Assembly: GCA_037893245.1 (NCBI GenBank)
Contig: JBAIAA010000415.1
Location: 620,001 to 684,000 of the forward strand
Direction: 5' to 3'
DNA length: 64,000 bases
Source: Crossaster papposus
Taxonomy: Eukaryota; Echinodermata; Asteroidea; Velatida; Solasteridae
Shown: positions 34,837 through 47,055 of the stretch, piece by piece
Numbering within the stretch: the stretch's first letter is position 1
How the letters are laid out: each line of letters starts with the position of its first letter
Made by a program: the position numbers and the translations under genes
The notes under the pieces: generated by a model
Seen by the model: the letters and a program-made list of their open reading frames with translations, nothing else
The model's database searches: none
Told to the model about the DNA's origin: nothing

Positions 34837-35985
34837 TCAGCTGAAAATTGCTTGGTTTGGTTAAATTGTGAAACAAAACAAAAGAAAACAAATGATATTA
34901 CAATTACTATCGAAACATCGCATAGCAAAAACATTTAATTCAATAAGGTTATCAAAATATACAATCATCACATATTATTAAAAAACTATTAACTAACGTA
35001 CTATTTGTTTTATAGTCTATAGCACTATATTTAGAAAAATGGATGTGCGTGCAGTGGCTAACAAATTTATAGTTGTAAACATTTGAGGCAATGTAAACAA
35101 AAACACAAAAAACACGAACTTACCAACATGCATTTACAATGTACATGTTTATAAAAAAAACATTTGAACATTTATGTGGAGTCTTTATCAACAAATTAAT
35201 TGTGGCATCAGTTTCCGATCAATCGTGGGCGGATATATAGGAGAAACAAGTTGATATTATATCTGTCAACCAATACTTTACGTTTTTATATGTATTATGT
35301 ACACAGAAAGAGATGCAGCTACAAAAAGGCAATTTATTCATGGCACTTTAGTTGATGAAAATTAAATGAACAGGCAGGGTCTAAGATCTCGGTTTTGAGA
35401 CTTTAAGACCACAATACATATTGTACCAATAAATTATAAAATAGTTTGGAAACTACTCTCTTCATTTGTTTTAACAAATATTATATTATAAGTATTTCTT
35501 AACACCCTGTTTAATACTGAAGGTACATGTACATTGGATTAAAGGTAGTATACATCATTTGCAAATACATGTACAGTAGAACAATATATATACCCCGGTA
35601 TACTGAATCTTTATGAAATACCTTTTTGACCTTAGGCGAGTAACAATTTCAAGCATGCTGTGAAATCACGGCGCATGATGTACTGTGGTTTTCAAGAAAA
35701 GCATAATTTGGTATCAATTTCCAACGATTGCAAACTGACAATCATTGGAAATATTACCCGACTATTTTTAAACACTGTCCACAATTTAGTACATTTAGTT
35801 AGTCAAAATTTTATTTGCAAGCCAACTAGCTTGGTTTCCTAACCTCATAATTCCCAGACATGTATACATACTGCAAGAACAGCTCTTTTTTCTTGGTTTT
35901 TCTAGCTTCTATAAATACAAAACTTTAAAAACGGGTTGGCGTCACAATATCTACTATAAATATAAACCCCTAAACCCATCGAAAA

Positions 35986-36248
35986 TTACAGCAAAAGCAA
36001 AAGGACAGGTGTTGTAATGTCTCGTCCTAATGCAGCAATGTACTGTTGAAAATGCACTAGAATGTTTCTTACTGGCTTGGGATATTCGACCTCATACAAA
36101 TAGTAAGAAGCGAACATTACTGCCAAGCTCATGACTAGATTAGAAGGCGAACACACACTGACCACATCAAGAAATACCTGCATCCCATGTCCGCCGTATT
36201 GAATGCATCTCCTTTCATGACCAAGCAGGGCGTGGATGCAATTGGGTC
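35986..36248 (-). CDS. Candidate 3'-terminal exon inside the 4.7 kb element
   Basis: A minus-strand acceptor (TTTTTACACTCACAG) at 36249-36250 opens about 87 codons to a TAA. The peptide contains VFLDVVSVCSPSNLVMSLAV and YEVEYPKPVRNILVHFQQY. The pattern of an aliphatic helix followed by x-Y-P-K and F-x-Q-x-Y resembles the C-terminal part of uncharacterised multi-copy fish and invertebrate proteins. I cannot give a function. It may be host sequence captured by the element, or part of its own gene. Confidence 0.4.
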
Positions 36249-37044
36249 CTGTGAGTGTAAAAATCACAAAATAACACACAATTACCATATGACATTTACA
36301 ATTGTAAAGGCACAACAAACAGTACATTTTTACTGGGTTTTATAAACGGTGATTCCATGACAACTAAATTAAATCAGATGCTTTTTATTTGTTGAGTTAA
36401 AAAAAAATCTGTTTAGCCAACTAGCCGTATTTCAACAGATTTTGGTTTTAATTTATGTGTCAAAATCTATCAGAGCATTATTACCACCGATAGTCATTTA
36501 AGTCATGACGTCTCACCCAAGAATGTGTCTTAAATAAAAAGAATTTACGTCGGACATGTCTATACATGTGATGTATGATCAGATTTCGACATGACAGACA
36601 TTGATGGTGTGTGATTAAAAAGGTGGGTTTTTTTTTACCACGTGCAGGGGGTAAATAGTTATTGAAAATGGTGTAATTACTTCCCAAAATTATGAATATT
36701 GTTGATTTTCCATGATTTTAAACAAAGCTTTATACTCGGTGATTTCAAAGAGCCTGTAAAAATGTGTTTTTGTTTTGGGGGGCTGGCTTGCTTGGATGGG
36801 TTGGAACCAATGATCCTGTGCCTGCAGGCCTGGTTATTTAAAAAAAACTAAACAGTTTTCACATGTAGTTAGCGTATCAGTGCAGTAAATGTACTCTGCT
36901 TTTTTTCTAGAAATAATGCAAGCAGCATGCTGTGATGGTCAGTTCTGAAATACAATGTATAACAACAAACAAGGGAATAATATACAAATACAAATGTATA
37001 CAAGTATCCAAACTCTCTGAAGTAAACTGGAAACTGCAATTTAC

Positions 37045-37183
37045 CATTTATTTCCTTGTCCTCTGTGCTGTCAGCAACCGCTGCTTTGTATGTCTCCAGC
37101 AGACCTTGAGTTGACAGGCTTACATCTTGCCGCCCAACTGCAAGATTGTATTGTTGCATGTATGCATTGTGCCCCTCAAACAC
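37045..37183 (-). CDS. Candidate exon upstream of 35986-36248
   Basis: The minus-strand frame with protein-like sequence (QDVSLSTQGLLETYKAAVAD) ends at a donor (AAATG/GTAAAT). The 5' boundary is unclear; an acceptor-like CAATCTTGCAG lies within the block at about 37140. It would be upstream of the exon at 35986-36248 in the same orientation. Confidence 0.3.
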
Positions 37184-39061
37184 ATGTACATGTTTTTAGC
37201 TCCAAAATACACCTCCACTTCTTTCAAGATCTAAATTTGGAAAAAGAATGAACCACTGAATAATCATGTAATGAAAAATACTTAGTATAAATTTACTTTA
37301 ATACAATTTAACTTAATAAAACTACGACTACAATTTCTTATCAATGGAACTTAATTTTAGAAGGCAAGTAGAAACCTATGATCAGGATGAACTAGGGCTA
37401 TTCAACTATTTTCAAAATTGATCTACAATTACAAACACCACGACAACGACGGTTTACCAAAACGAGTTATGACTTGACACTCAACAGGCTAGGTGTGATT
37501 ATGAATATGGTTTAGGCCTATTCTTCATTAATCAATAAATCATCAAAAATAGAAAGGCTAGGCTTAAAAAGCACATGTGTAACATTCACTAACAACACGA
37601 GAAACGAAATGTTGGTGAAAACAATACTGCCCTACAAAAGGCTTGACCTATACACGTGGTTTCATCCGGCGATCCGACGGCACCGAGTTTGTGTGGAATT
37701 CAAATTTATGTGCATGGTCGATCAGGCACACATTATACAGGCACAAAGAGCTAAGGCACGTGAACGTTAATATACGACTATCCCGCCGACATGTTCGACG
37801 GTCCGAGTCATGCAGCGATTTAATTTAATTTGATTTGGCTTAACTTACATTCTATGGCTGTCTAACTTGTGACAGACGATGGTAGTACCATGGAGGAATA
37901 AGAAGGAACCAACAATGCTTCCACTCGAGTAGTTTGAATAAGAGCATGGAGGAATAAACTAGACACACACGCAGAAACAGCTACAATAATGGAAGTTTCA
38001 GCACCTTTGTCGAGGACGGGCAACTGCCACGGCTTTGAAAATGGCGGCAATAATGCCGCACGCATGCGCAATTGTGGACATACGGCGCCAAAACTATGGT
38101 TTGTTTGTCGTAACTAGATTTGTTGTAAAGGGTCGATCGTCGCAGGTTTTTTTTTCATTAATGAATTATAATGTACATACATTTTCAGGCACAAATTGTT
38201 ACAAATAATAGCCTCAGGGTGAAGAAAATCACGGCTCGGTCGGCAGATTAATTGTTTGTTTTAATATTGAAAAGATTACATGTAATTTGGGTTAGTCTTT
38301 ACGGCAAACAATTTTTTTTGGTGCCTTGGCGCGGCGCAATTCATTACCATACGACTGTACATGCAATGCATGCAGCGTTATGGCCTAGTTATCCGGCCCG
38401 ATCGCGCGTCCGTTTGATGATGACCTTGCATTGGATCTCTGAACCAATCTCAGATCAAATGCAATGAAGCGGTAATAATAAGAGGAAACATTATGTTGTT
38501 TACCGGTTTTGATTGTATGTTTAAAACCAGGCTCATGGGTCTGGATGAGGTACATCATGGAGGAATTCCTTCTTATTCCTCCATGGATACATGTAATAAC
38601 TTACGGGCGTTATGTGAAACCGGAATGAATGAACCTGCCACGGTGTAATCCACAAACAAAGTTTTAAAACAAACAAAAAAGGGGGGGAAATGACTATAGT
38701 CCAGTCTGGATCAATGTCCTCAATTAAAACGGACCTATAAATTAAAACAATGCTTACGGATGCGTCCTAAACGTGTTAAGTCACATTTAATAATGAACGC
38801 CGCGCTGTTTAAATAATATGTGCAACGCAATCTATAGGCCTATGCAACATAATGATGTAACGCAAAATATTATGCTCGGAAACTGAAACTAAGGTGCAAT
38901 TTTGCACCTTTAACTTTACTCTCCATTTTTGTACTTCAAAGGGGTGCAAAGTTGCACCTTTTTTATACTAAGATGAACTTTGCACCTTTTTTTGAAAAAA
39001 GGTGGAACTTTGCACCTTTTTTAGTGAGTCTGCACCTTTTTTGCACCTTTAGTTTTTAGTG

Positions 39062-40175
39062 TGTATAGGGCAACATTCAGCATCAAATAAAAATCAAATA
39101 AAATGGATGCGCCAACCCGCATGTAACAAATTGCATCAAGGTTTGTTTAAAACATTCGAAAATGAAAATGGCCCAAGAACTTATTACGACTAAGAAAAAA
39201 AATGGGGAGGATAAACCTTTTTCATTATTAGCAAGGTCGAAGCGATGGTTTGCAATCCCGTTCATCTCGGATAAACACGGTTACACTACGGTTACACTAC
39301 GGTTTATTCCGGATACACTACAGATCATCACGGTCGCACTGCGGTTTCATAACGGTTTCACTACGGTTCTCCGCCGCTCCCCTCTCCCTTCCCGGATGGC
39401 CCCGGATCACCCTGGATGCTAGATGTTGATCCGGGGTGACGCTAGACTTCCCGGACGTACTACGGATGTCCCCTGGTTTGAATTACAATCAAAATAAATT
39501 GGCGAGTCAGTTCTTGAGGTGACACAACATATCTCTAAACGTATTCCGACTAAAAAATATGTACGGATCATCACTGGAAGACATTTTAGCGGAATAAGCA
39601 GATACAGGAATGTATGGCATCAAATGACTTCGATGTCGAATGTACTGGGCATTTTTAACACCCTCATTGTACCCAACCTTTATTCAATTGTTTGGTTACG
39701 CAACACGGAGACCAGACATGGACAAAGCTTTCACATTCCTTAGTAGCTTCATAGCTCCATGGTAGCTTGTACCACTGAACAACGGACTTAATTCATCTTA
39801 ATTCAAAGCATTAGTAAGAATTGACACTTGTTGTTCCTTTTAAATATTGACAATGGGTGTAAAAGGACGTAGTTTAAGTCGGAGAAACGACTCAAAATGT
39901 GGACATTCTTTGAATCAAAGAATGTCCACTTTATCGTCATTTCTACTTAACGTAATTGCCTGAAATATCATGAATGGGTACCCGGATGTAAACGTAGAAT
40001 ACACCATTGGTAATTGCATAAATTGCCATGAATGTGCAGAGGGTTGTATAGTAAAATGTAGTTTAACTGACCTGTCTGAAGTTTTACAATCATGGATGCT
40101 GAGAAAAGCAAGAAAAACGGCGTTCGTTTTTAACCGGCGTTGGTCAGTGGTTTGTATGTTAATTCACTGTCCGAA
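39062..40175. other. No gene; short repeats
   Basis: GGTTACACTACGGTTTATTCC-like words (split by changes) repeat around 39285-39370. A perfect short hairpin (TGGACATTCTTTGA / TCAAAGAATGTCCA) lies at 39900-39928. TTTTACAATCATGGATGC at 40083 links the right part to the repeat at 32100. Confidence 0.5.
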
Positions 40176-40180
40176 TTCAC

Positions 40181-40374
40181 CCCCCCCCCTCCTCCCCTCC
40201 TCCCCTCTCCTCCCCTCCTCCCCTCCTCCCCTCCCCCCCCCCCCCCCCCTCCCCCCCCCCCCCCTCCCCCCCCCCTCCCCCCCCCCACTCCCTCCCCCCC
40301 CCCACCCTCCCCCCCCCACTCCCTCCCCCCCCCCACTCCCTCCCCCCCCCCACTCCCTCCCCCCTCCCACCCCG
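40181..40374. repeat. 190 bp polypyrimidine (C/T) tract
   Basis: Almost pure C and T on the plus strand, with CCCCTCCT units giving way to CCCCCCCACTCCCTC units. Such a tract can form triplex (H-DNA) or i-motif/G-quadruplex structures. Proline-rich and glycine-rich frames crossing it on both strands are artefacts. Confidence 0.9.
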
Positions 40375-40493
40375 TTTCGGCTAAATGTATCCACAGAGGG
40401 CGGGGTTGTCATCTGTTTCAGATTTAATCCTTGCCAGCAGTTTGTTCTTATTTGTTCTCACTCTTTTGGTTTCCCCTTGTCTATTGTCCTAAC

Positions 40494-40526
40494 ACCCCCC
40501 CCCCCCCCACCCCCCCCCCCCCCCCC
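40494..40526. repeat. Poly-C tract
   Basis: About 30 C with one A. It lies 120 bp from the large C/T tract. Confidence 0.85.
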
Positions 40527-40796
40527 GTCCTCTACATTTCTCATATCAATACTTCTTTGTTAGTTCTTTCTTTGATCCTACCCACACTGACCTTTCCTTT
40601 AACCCTTCAGCCTAATCCATCTTTTGTTGTTTCACAGAACTCTGTACATGCTTTTTCTTTTGTGTTTCCCCCGCCAGCCTTATGCTGTATGTTGCCCTAT
40701 TATGTGTTTGTTTCGTGTACACGACCATTATGTCTCTGAAGATCCTGTTAAGATCGAAATATTAGGCCCTCTTAACTTATTTGATTTAGAAAATTG

Positions 40797-41440
40797 TAAG
40801 CACAGGTGTTTTCAATGAACAACTGCTTATACAATTTGAAAAGACCATCCCTAATCTGGGGCTATTTTTATGGAGCTGTTAAACACAAAACAGGGTTACA
40901 AAACAAACCAAATGTTAAGGTTAATGTATATTATCTCATATCTGTGACTGGTATTCAGCTGTTTTTTACTCAACATGAAAAGCGCACGTGGTTTTGGCTG
41001 GTTACCTGTTTTTATTGAGCAAGATTATTTGTGCTAAGCACATTTGTGTGCAGCTCCATGAAATTGGCCCTATGGTGAGCGTGGTTCTAAATTGACCTTA
41101 GAGCAACAGCGCCCCAAGTTGTCAGGAATAGCATGATACATTTTCAACGTTAAAAAAAGTGGAGACTGCAAAACAGTTTATCAAATGGATATCTCATATA
41201 GTTTGGGTTGCATTTGCAGCAGTATTTGCTACAATGCATCACTGTACAATTCATTTAAGATACAAAATTATCTCATGCACGTCAATACGTGTGGTATATT
41301 TTTCACTGCAACGGCGAACGCGTGTTGTAGTACGACAGATGGGTGATGGGATTGTCTTTGATGGTACAAGCATGGAATCGTTCACACCGTCAGAGTATGT
41401 CTGGAGAAAGATATTTGGCTGTAGGTCCATAAATATTACG
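40797..41440. repeat. Dispersed repeat R4, copy 2
   Basis: It is the partner of 21048-21665 in the same orientation. The 102-codon frame at 41159-41467 is not preserved in the other copy and is not regarded as a gene. Confidence 0.75.
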
Positions 41441-41922
41441 GGGGGAAAAGAACTCCCACCTGATTAGATGGATAAATAAAATGAGAAGTGCGTATACAGG
41501 TATATAATATTATCTCCAATTGTGTTAAATGCAGTGTGTTCTTTATGAATTGTATCACTGCATAAACCCAATCTATATTACATGTACTGTATGTGTATAA
41601 ATTATGTAATGGTTAAAATGAGACAGCCTAAGAAATGGAAAGGTTTCCCGAAGGGGCTGTCCGTCGTTTCGGCATGACTTTGCACTGTATGTAGTGGCCC
41701 ATGGTCTATTAAGAAAATAGCAATGTTTTTATTTGAGCAAGCTACTTTTAATTAAACACTTTCTGATTTATGTACAACTTTTTGAAACATGGAACAAACC
41801 TTTTTGACACATTTTAAAAGCATAAATATTGTGGTTTGTTTGTCATACAATCCATTATGTTTTCAGGACCTGTATTAGTTTTAAGGTTACTAATACGGGT
41901 CGCCCAGCCGGGCGGCGAAATG

Positions 41923-42276
41923 TTTTTTCCCAAACGACATCGCCATAGAACTGTTTTTTAGCGCATCTGATTGGTTGTTTAACATCTACGTCATCCATTC
42001 ATCCATGTGTCGCATTGCATGACGTGTACTAGGGTAAAATAAACCAGAGTCCTAGGGTCAACAAGGGTTAGGGTTAGGGTTAGGGTTAGGGTTAGAGTCA
42101 ATAAGTTGGAAGTCCTTGGGTCAATAAAACCCAGAGTCCTTTTAATTAAACAGGGTCAATAAGTTGAGAATCCTAGGGTCAATAAATTGAGAGCAAAATT
42201 TACTACCATGACGTAACAGATAGCTAATCAGATGCGCTAAAAAACAGTTCTATGGCGATGTCGTTTGGGAAAAAAA
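41923..42276. repeat. Inverted repeat with TTAGGG tract in its loop
   Basis: The 50 bp arms 41923-41972 and 42226-42276 are almost perfect inverses (CCCAAACGACATCGCCATAG onward). The loop contains four to five TTAGGG units at about 42067-42096. It also has AGAGTCCTAGGGTCAA-like words repeated four times on both sides of the tract. Confidence 0.8.
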
Positions 42277-42294
42277 AAATTGCGGCCAGTGTGG

Positions 42295-45200
42295 TGCCAA
42301 AAGGTGTCCGGTGCGAAATAGTGTCCGGTCCGCCATGTGATTGGTCGTGCGCCTATGACGTCACATTGTTTACGGAAGCTTGCCAAATAGTGTCCGCGCT
42401 AAGTGTGCATCCTATTGCGCGTGCTTGCTGTTGAGCTGAGAAGACGTGTTACAAGATCGCTTTTTTATCCTGAAGTACCTTTTGTATGGTGGCCCTGAAG
42501 GGACTACGCAGATCGTGAACATTGACGTCAATATTCACGACAAATTTCACGACTTTCCTCAAAGTCGCGAATATTAACGTCAATATTGACGTCAATATTC
42601 ACGACTTTCCCCAAAAGTCGCGAATATTGACGTCAAATTTGACGTCGATATTTGCGTCAAATTTCACGACTTTCCCGGAAAGTCGCGAATATTGACGTCA
42701 ATATTCGCGACAAAATTCACGACTTTCCTCAAAGTCGCGAATATTGACGTCAATATTCGCGACTTTCTCCCAAAGTCGCGAATATTGACGTCAAATTTGA
42801 CGTCAAATTTCGCGACAAAATTCACGACTTTCCTCAAAGTCGCGAATATTGACGTCAATATTGACGTCAATATTTTCGACTTTCCCCAAAAGTCGCGAAT
42901 ATTGACGTCAAATTTCGAGACTTGCCTCCAAAGTCGCGAATATTGACGTCAAATTTCATGACCGGACATAAATTTTGACGCGAATTTGTTTCCAGCAAGC
43001 TAGGTTGTCTTCTTATTCATCCATGGGTTTTGGCTAGTCTTGCTCCAAGACTGATTTTTTTATTTGTTCCGGGGAGCGCCGTCCGTCTATGCAGTTCATC
43101 AATCATCAATATACTCCGAAAACGGGCTTATTGAGGGCGCCCTCGGTTGTCACGAGAGATCAGTGGATTTGTTTTAAAGGTATAGGTAGGATACGGTAGG
43201 ATACACCATTGGTAATTGCTTGAATTATCATGAATGGGTGGATTTTGGGGGGTTGTATTTTATAGTAAATCTCGTTTAACTGACCTTTACAATAATTTAT
43301 TGAGGGCGAGAAAATCACGAAAAACTGCGTTTGTTTTCAACCGTTTTATAAAGAAAAAAATTCGGAATAATTACAGGATATCTTGCGCGATCATTTTGCT
43401 GGATGCCTAAAATCATAATTTACCTTCAAATAAGTAAGATATTTCTTAATAATTCGGTAGTCAACAAATCCACTGATCTCTCGTGACAATCGAGGGCGCC
43501 CTTAATAAGTCCGTTTTCGGGGTATGGAGGATTAATGAACTGCATAGACAGACGGACGGCGCGCCCCGGACAAATGAACAACTCAGTCTTGGAGCAAGAC
43601 TAACCAAAAACTAGCTTGCTAGAAAACAAATCGCATCAAAATATTCGCGACTTTGGGGCAAGTCGCGAAATTTGACGTCAAATTTGACGTCAATATTCGC
43701 GACTTTGGGAGAAAGTCGCGAATATTGACGTCAATATTCGCGACTTTGAGGAAAGTCGTGAATTTTGTCGCGAATATTGACGTCAATATTCGCGACTTGC
43801 CCCAAAGTCGCGAATATTTTGATGCGATTTGTTTTCTAGCAAGCTAGTTTTTGGTTAGTCTTGCTCCAAGACTGAGTTGTTCATTTGTCCGGGGCGCGCC
43901 GTCCGTCTGTCTATGCAGTTCATTAATCCTCCATACCCCGAAAACGGACTTATTAAGGGCGCCCTCGATTGTCACGAGAGATCAGTGGATTTGTTGACTA
44001 CCGAATTATTAAGAAATATCTTACTTATTTGAAGGTAAATTATGATTTTAGGCATCCAGCAAAATGATCGCGCAAGATATCCTGTAATTATTCCGAATTT
44101 TTTTCTTTATAAAACGGTTGAAAACAAACGCAGTTTTTCGTGATTTTCTCGCCCTCAATAAATTATTGTAAAGGTCAGTTAAACGAGATTTACTATAAAA
44201 TACAACCCCCCAAAATCCACCCATTCATGATAATTCAAGCAATTACCAATGGTGTATCCTACCGTATCCTACCTATACCTTTAAAACAAATCCACTGATC
44301 TCTCGTGACAACCGAGGGCGCCCTCAATAAGCCCGTTTTCGGAGTATATTGATGATTGATGAACTGCATAGACGGACGGCGCTCCCCGGAACAAATAAAA
44401 AAATCAGTCTTGGAGCAAGACTAGCCAAAACCCATGGATGAATAAGAAGACAACCTAGCTTGCTGGAAACAAATTCGCGTCAAAATTTATGTCCGGTCGT
44501 GAAATTTGACGTCAATATTCGCGACTTTGGAGGCAAGTCTCGAAATTTGACGTCAATATTCGCGACTTTTGGGGAAAGTCGAAAATATTGACGTCAATAT
44601 TGACGTCAATATTCGCGACTTTGAGGAAAGTCGTGAATTTTGTCGCGAATATTGACGTCAATATTCGCGACTTTAGGGGAAAGTCGTGAAATTTGACGCG
44701 AATATCGACGTCAAATTTGACGTCAATATTCGCGACTTTTGGGGAAAGTCGTGAATATTGACGTCAATATTGACGTCAATATTCGCGACTTTGAGGAAAG
44801 CCGTGAAATTTGTCGTAAATATTGACGTCAATATTCACGATCTGCGTAGTCCCTTCAGGGCCACCATATGTGTTTGTTTTATGACTGTTCTGTTTCAAAA
44901 CACGTGCCCGTACGCATACTACTAGTATTTAACGTTGGTGTGGTGACTTTTTAAAAATTTAAGATTTATTCACTGCACATTTTCGTTCGATTTTTCACAT
45001 TTTCATCACGTTTTAGTTTTAGTACTTACTCGTCTTAACATTTGTCACTTTGTAACATCATTTTAGTTGTTCGATTTCCATTTCGTCCAGCACACTTCCC
45101 CTTAAATTCACGATTTATTATATGAACATTATGTTCTAATTTCACATTTGAAACCCTGTTTACTTTAATGCATTTACTTTAACACTAATAAGTAATATTA

Positions 45201-45664
45201 AGAGTAAATCTTTTTATAGTTGGTGTTGGTTATTGCAAAAGTTGTGCTTTTTAGGGTGATCATGACTGTTGACGATAGTGTTGATAAACGTATCAAATTA
45301 TAACCGTTCTTTGGAAGATGTCCTGCCAAATACTGTCCGTTTATATAATACAGATCCTGAAAAAAATGTTCTATGAGTCCTGCTAAATACTATAGGCCCT
45401 ACAGATCCTGCCAAATATTGTCCGTTTATAATAAAGATCCTGCTAAAAACTGTCCCATGAGTCCTGCCAAATACTGTCCGCTTATAATTATAACTTTCCT
45501 GAAAATACTGTCAGTTTATACAGATCCTGCATGCCAAATGAATGCGCGCCCGGGGACACTATTTTGCATCTGACACTATTTGGCACGTATTACGTGCCAA
45601 ATAGTGTCCGGCCTCTACTGCGCATTCCCACCGGACACTATTTCGCACCGGACACCTTTTGGCA
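42295..45664. mobile_element. 3.4 kb element with TGCCAAAAGGTGTCCGG ends
   Basis: TGCCAAAAGGTGTCCGGTGC and the next 15 bases at the left return inverted at the right, ending 45664. A subterminal word, CCAAATAGTGTCC, recurs near both ends. Around 45320-45530 there are several degenerate units of about 40 bp with CCTGCCAAATACTGTCCG. The interior is mostly the palindrome at 42485-44868. No transposase was seen. No target duplication could be defined. Confidence 0.7.
42485..44868. mobile_element. 2.4 kb foldback element with arrays of TGACGTCA
   Basis: TGGTGGCCCTGAAGGGACTA begins the left arm and its inverse ends the right, with TA on both flanks. The two arms pair along more than 1 kb each. Within each arm a second, imperfect palindrome is present (42996-43170 with 43463-43620, and the mirror copy at 43840-44470). 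The ends and the centre consist of alternating words CGCGAATATTGACGTCAATA and GACTTTCCTCAAAGTCG. By direct count TGACGTCA occurs 24 times: 11 in 42520-42950, 4 in 43670-43790 and 9 in 44500-44840. The layout recalls foldback (FB/TU-type) elements with repeated outer arms. Confidence 0.85.
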
Positions 45665-45964
45665 AGACACCGGGCGTGCCGTCAGGGAGCACCAGGCGAT
45701 TTCACAATGGAATCGCTCTAGTGCCCTCTATCGGCCAACCGGCACAAACGTTAAAGTATTAAGTTATCTGTCTGGCAAAACAATCATATTATTTCCAGCG
45801 AACTAGCAATTTCTGAAGAAGATTTTAAGTGAACATGTAAAGTGAGCAAAATGTAAACATTGGTTTTCATGTTAAGTATATCCTAACGTTTCCCAAAATG
45901 TATAATTTAGCAAATCTACACAAACAAGTTAACGAAAATACATAACAAACCTGGAATTGTTCAC

Positions 45965-47055
45965 ACCGTCAGAGTATGTCTTGAGAAAGATATTTGGCTG
46001 TAGGTCCATCGCAGGTTTGACCTTATAGGTAGAATAACAAGCAATAACAGCCATTTTGAAAATGTCATCTATAGATAAGTAGTTTGCGGTAACAACACGG
46101 TAACATTAATCTCACTAAAGAGTACACTGCAAAAACTGTGGTGTTAAAATTTTAACACCAATGTTTTTTTAATCTTTTGGAATGAAAATTGGTGTTAAAA
46201 TGAAGTAAAATGATTCTTGAAGTATTAGTTTCAAATCCAGTACTGGTGTTACGTACTTTTGGTGTTAAATTTGACCTAGTGCGCATGCGTGTGTGAAATA
46301 AAGCCCTCTGATTGGTCGAGAAGGAATTATGCGATATGTTAACAATAGTCGATGTTAAATTGTTGTATTTAGTTCAAAAATTCATTTTTTTACCATAATA
46401 TGTAATTATTTAAACGATTCCATGATTGAATTTTGATTTTTGTGCAAACATAGTTAAAAATTCGCGTTACATTTTATTCGTTTTCAAATTTTGACATTAT
46501 TCATAAAAACTAGCTGTGACATCGTCGTGGACAAAAAAGCGTAGTATAAAACTAACAACGGCAACGGCTATGTGTGTAGTACGTATTCAGTAGGAATACG
46601 TTATTATTGTATATGAATGTGTAATAAGTCAGTTCTTGGTAATATTTCATTACGTAATTTGTCCATGCAGTTAATATGTACAAAATTATAGTGTTAAAAC
46701 AGTACATCTTTTCGCTAGAATGACGAGCAAATGACGTGATATCCGCGTGAAATTTTTCTATCAGGGTGTACACCAAAATTGGTGTTAAAAACAAACTGGT
46801 GTTATTCAACACCCAAATCCCTGCCCAAAATAAACACCAGGAAATAATCAAATTTTACACCATTGGTGTACAATTTAACACCACAGTTTTTGCAGTGTAT
46901 TACCTGAATATTATCGTGGTGTAACCGCAAACTACTTATCTTATTGCCTTTTTGCCATGTAAACCTTCCGTCATGGTCAAATCTTATTTGATATATATTT
47001 CTTCACAAAGGTCAAATCTGCGATGGTCCTGTAGCCAAATATCTTTCTCATGATA
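45965..47055. mobile_element. Foldback repeat enclosing a 773 bp MITE
   Basis: GAGAAAGATATTTGGCTGTA at about 45981 has an inverse at about 47030-47049. A second inner pair (AGTAGTTTGCGGTAAC / GTTACACC-type) lies at about 46078 and 46920-46940. The sequence is related to the right part of repeat R4. The centre is occupied by the MITE at 46125-46897. Confidence 0.6.
46125..46897. mobile_element. MITE with CACTGCAAAAACTG ends (CACTA-like)
   Basis: CACTGCAAAAACTGTGGTGT at 46125 and the inverse ending at 46897 are perfect for about 25 bp. TA flanks both ends. Subterminal words TGGTGTTAAA recur inside each end. The CACTG start, short flank duplication and subterminal repeats fit a non-autonomous CACTA/EnSpm element. 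The 99-codon minus-strand frame inside has no protein character. Confidence 0.75.

Larger units (their letters stand above)
34375..39061. mobile_element. 4.7 kb DNA transposon with CACTA-like ends
   Basis: The left end TACACACTAAAAAATAAAGG and the right end (inverse of TACACACTAAAAACTAAAGG) match, and TA flanks both. Many GGTGCAAA/TTTGCACC words crowd the first 450 bp and the last 170 bp, the subterminal repeat layout typical of CACTA (EnSpm) elements. If the ends are taken as CACTA the flanks are not duplicated; if taken as TACACACTAA there is a TA duplication. The superfamily is therefore open. The interior holds candidate minus-strand exons but no recognisable transposase. Confidence 0.65.

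Noticed and set aside
34574..34938. Repeat protein with GANGHL units
   Set aside because: It is translation of the 22 bp subterminal repeat GGGGTGCAAACGGGCACCTC. Two frames are open, as expected for a short tandem repeat.
40130..40563. Proline-rich or glycine-rich proteins over the C/T tract
   Set aside because: Frames on both strands and in several registers follow the homopolymer and have no non-repetitive protein sequence on either side.
42063..42096. Chromosome end (true telomere)
   Set aside because: Only four to five TTAGGG units are present, with unique sequence on both sides. It is interstitial.
42664..43847. Small proteins with VNIRDF repeats on both strands
   Set aside because: They derive from the palindromic GACGTCAATATTCGCGAC repeats, which are open on both strands by symmetry.
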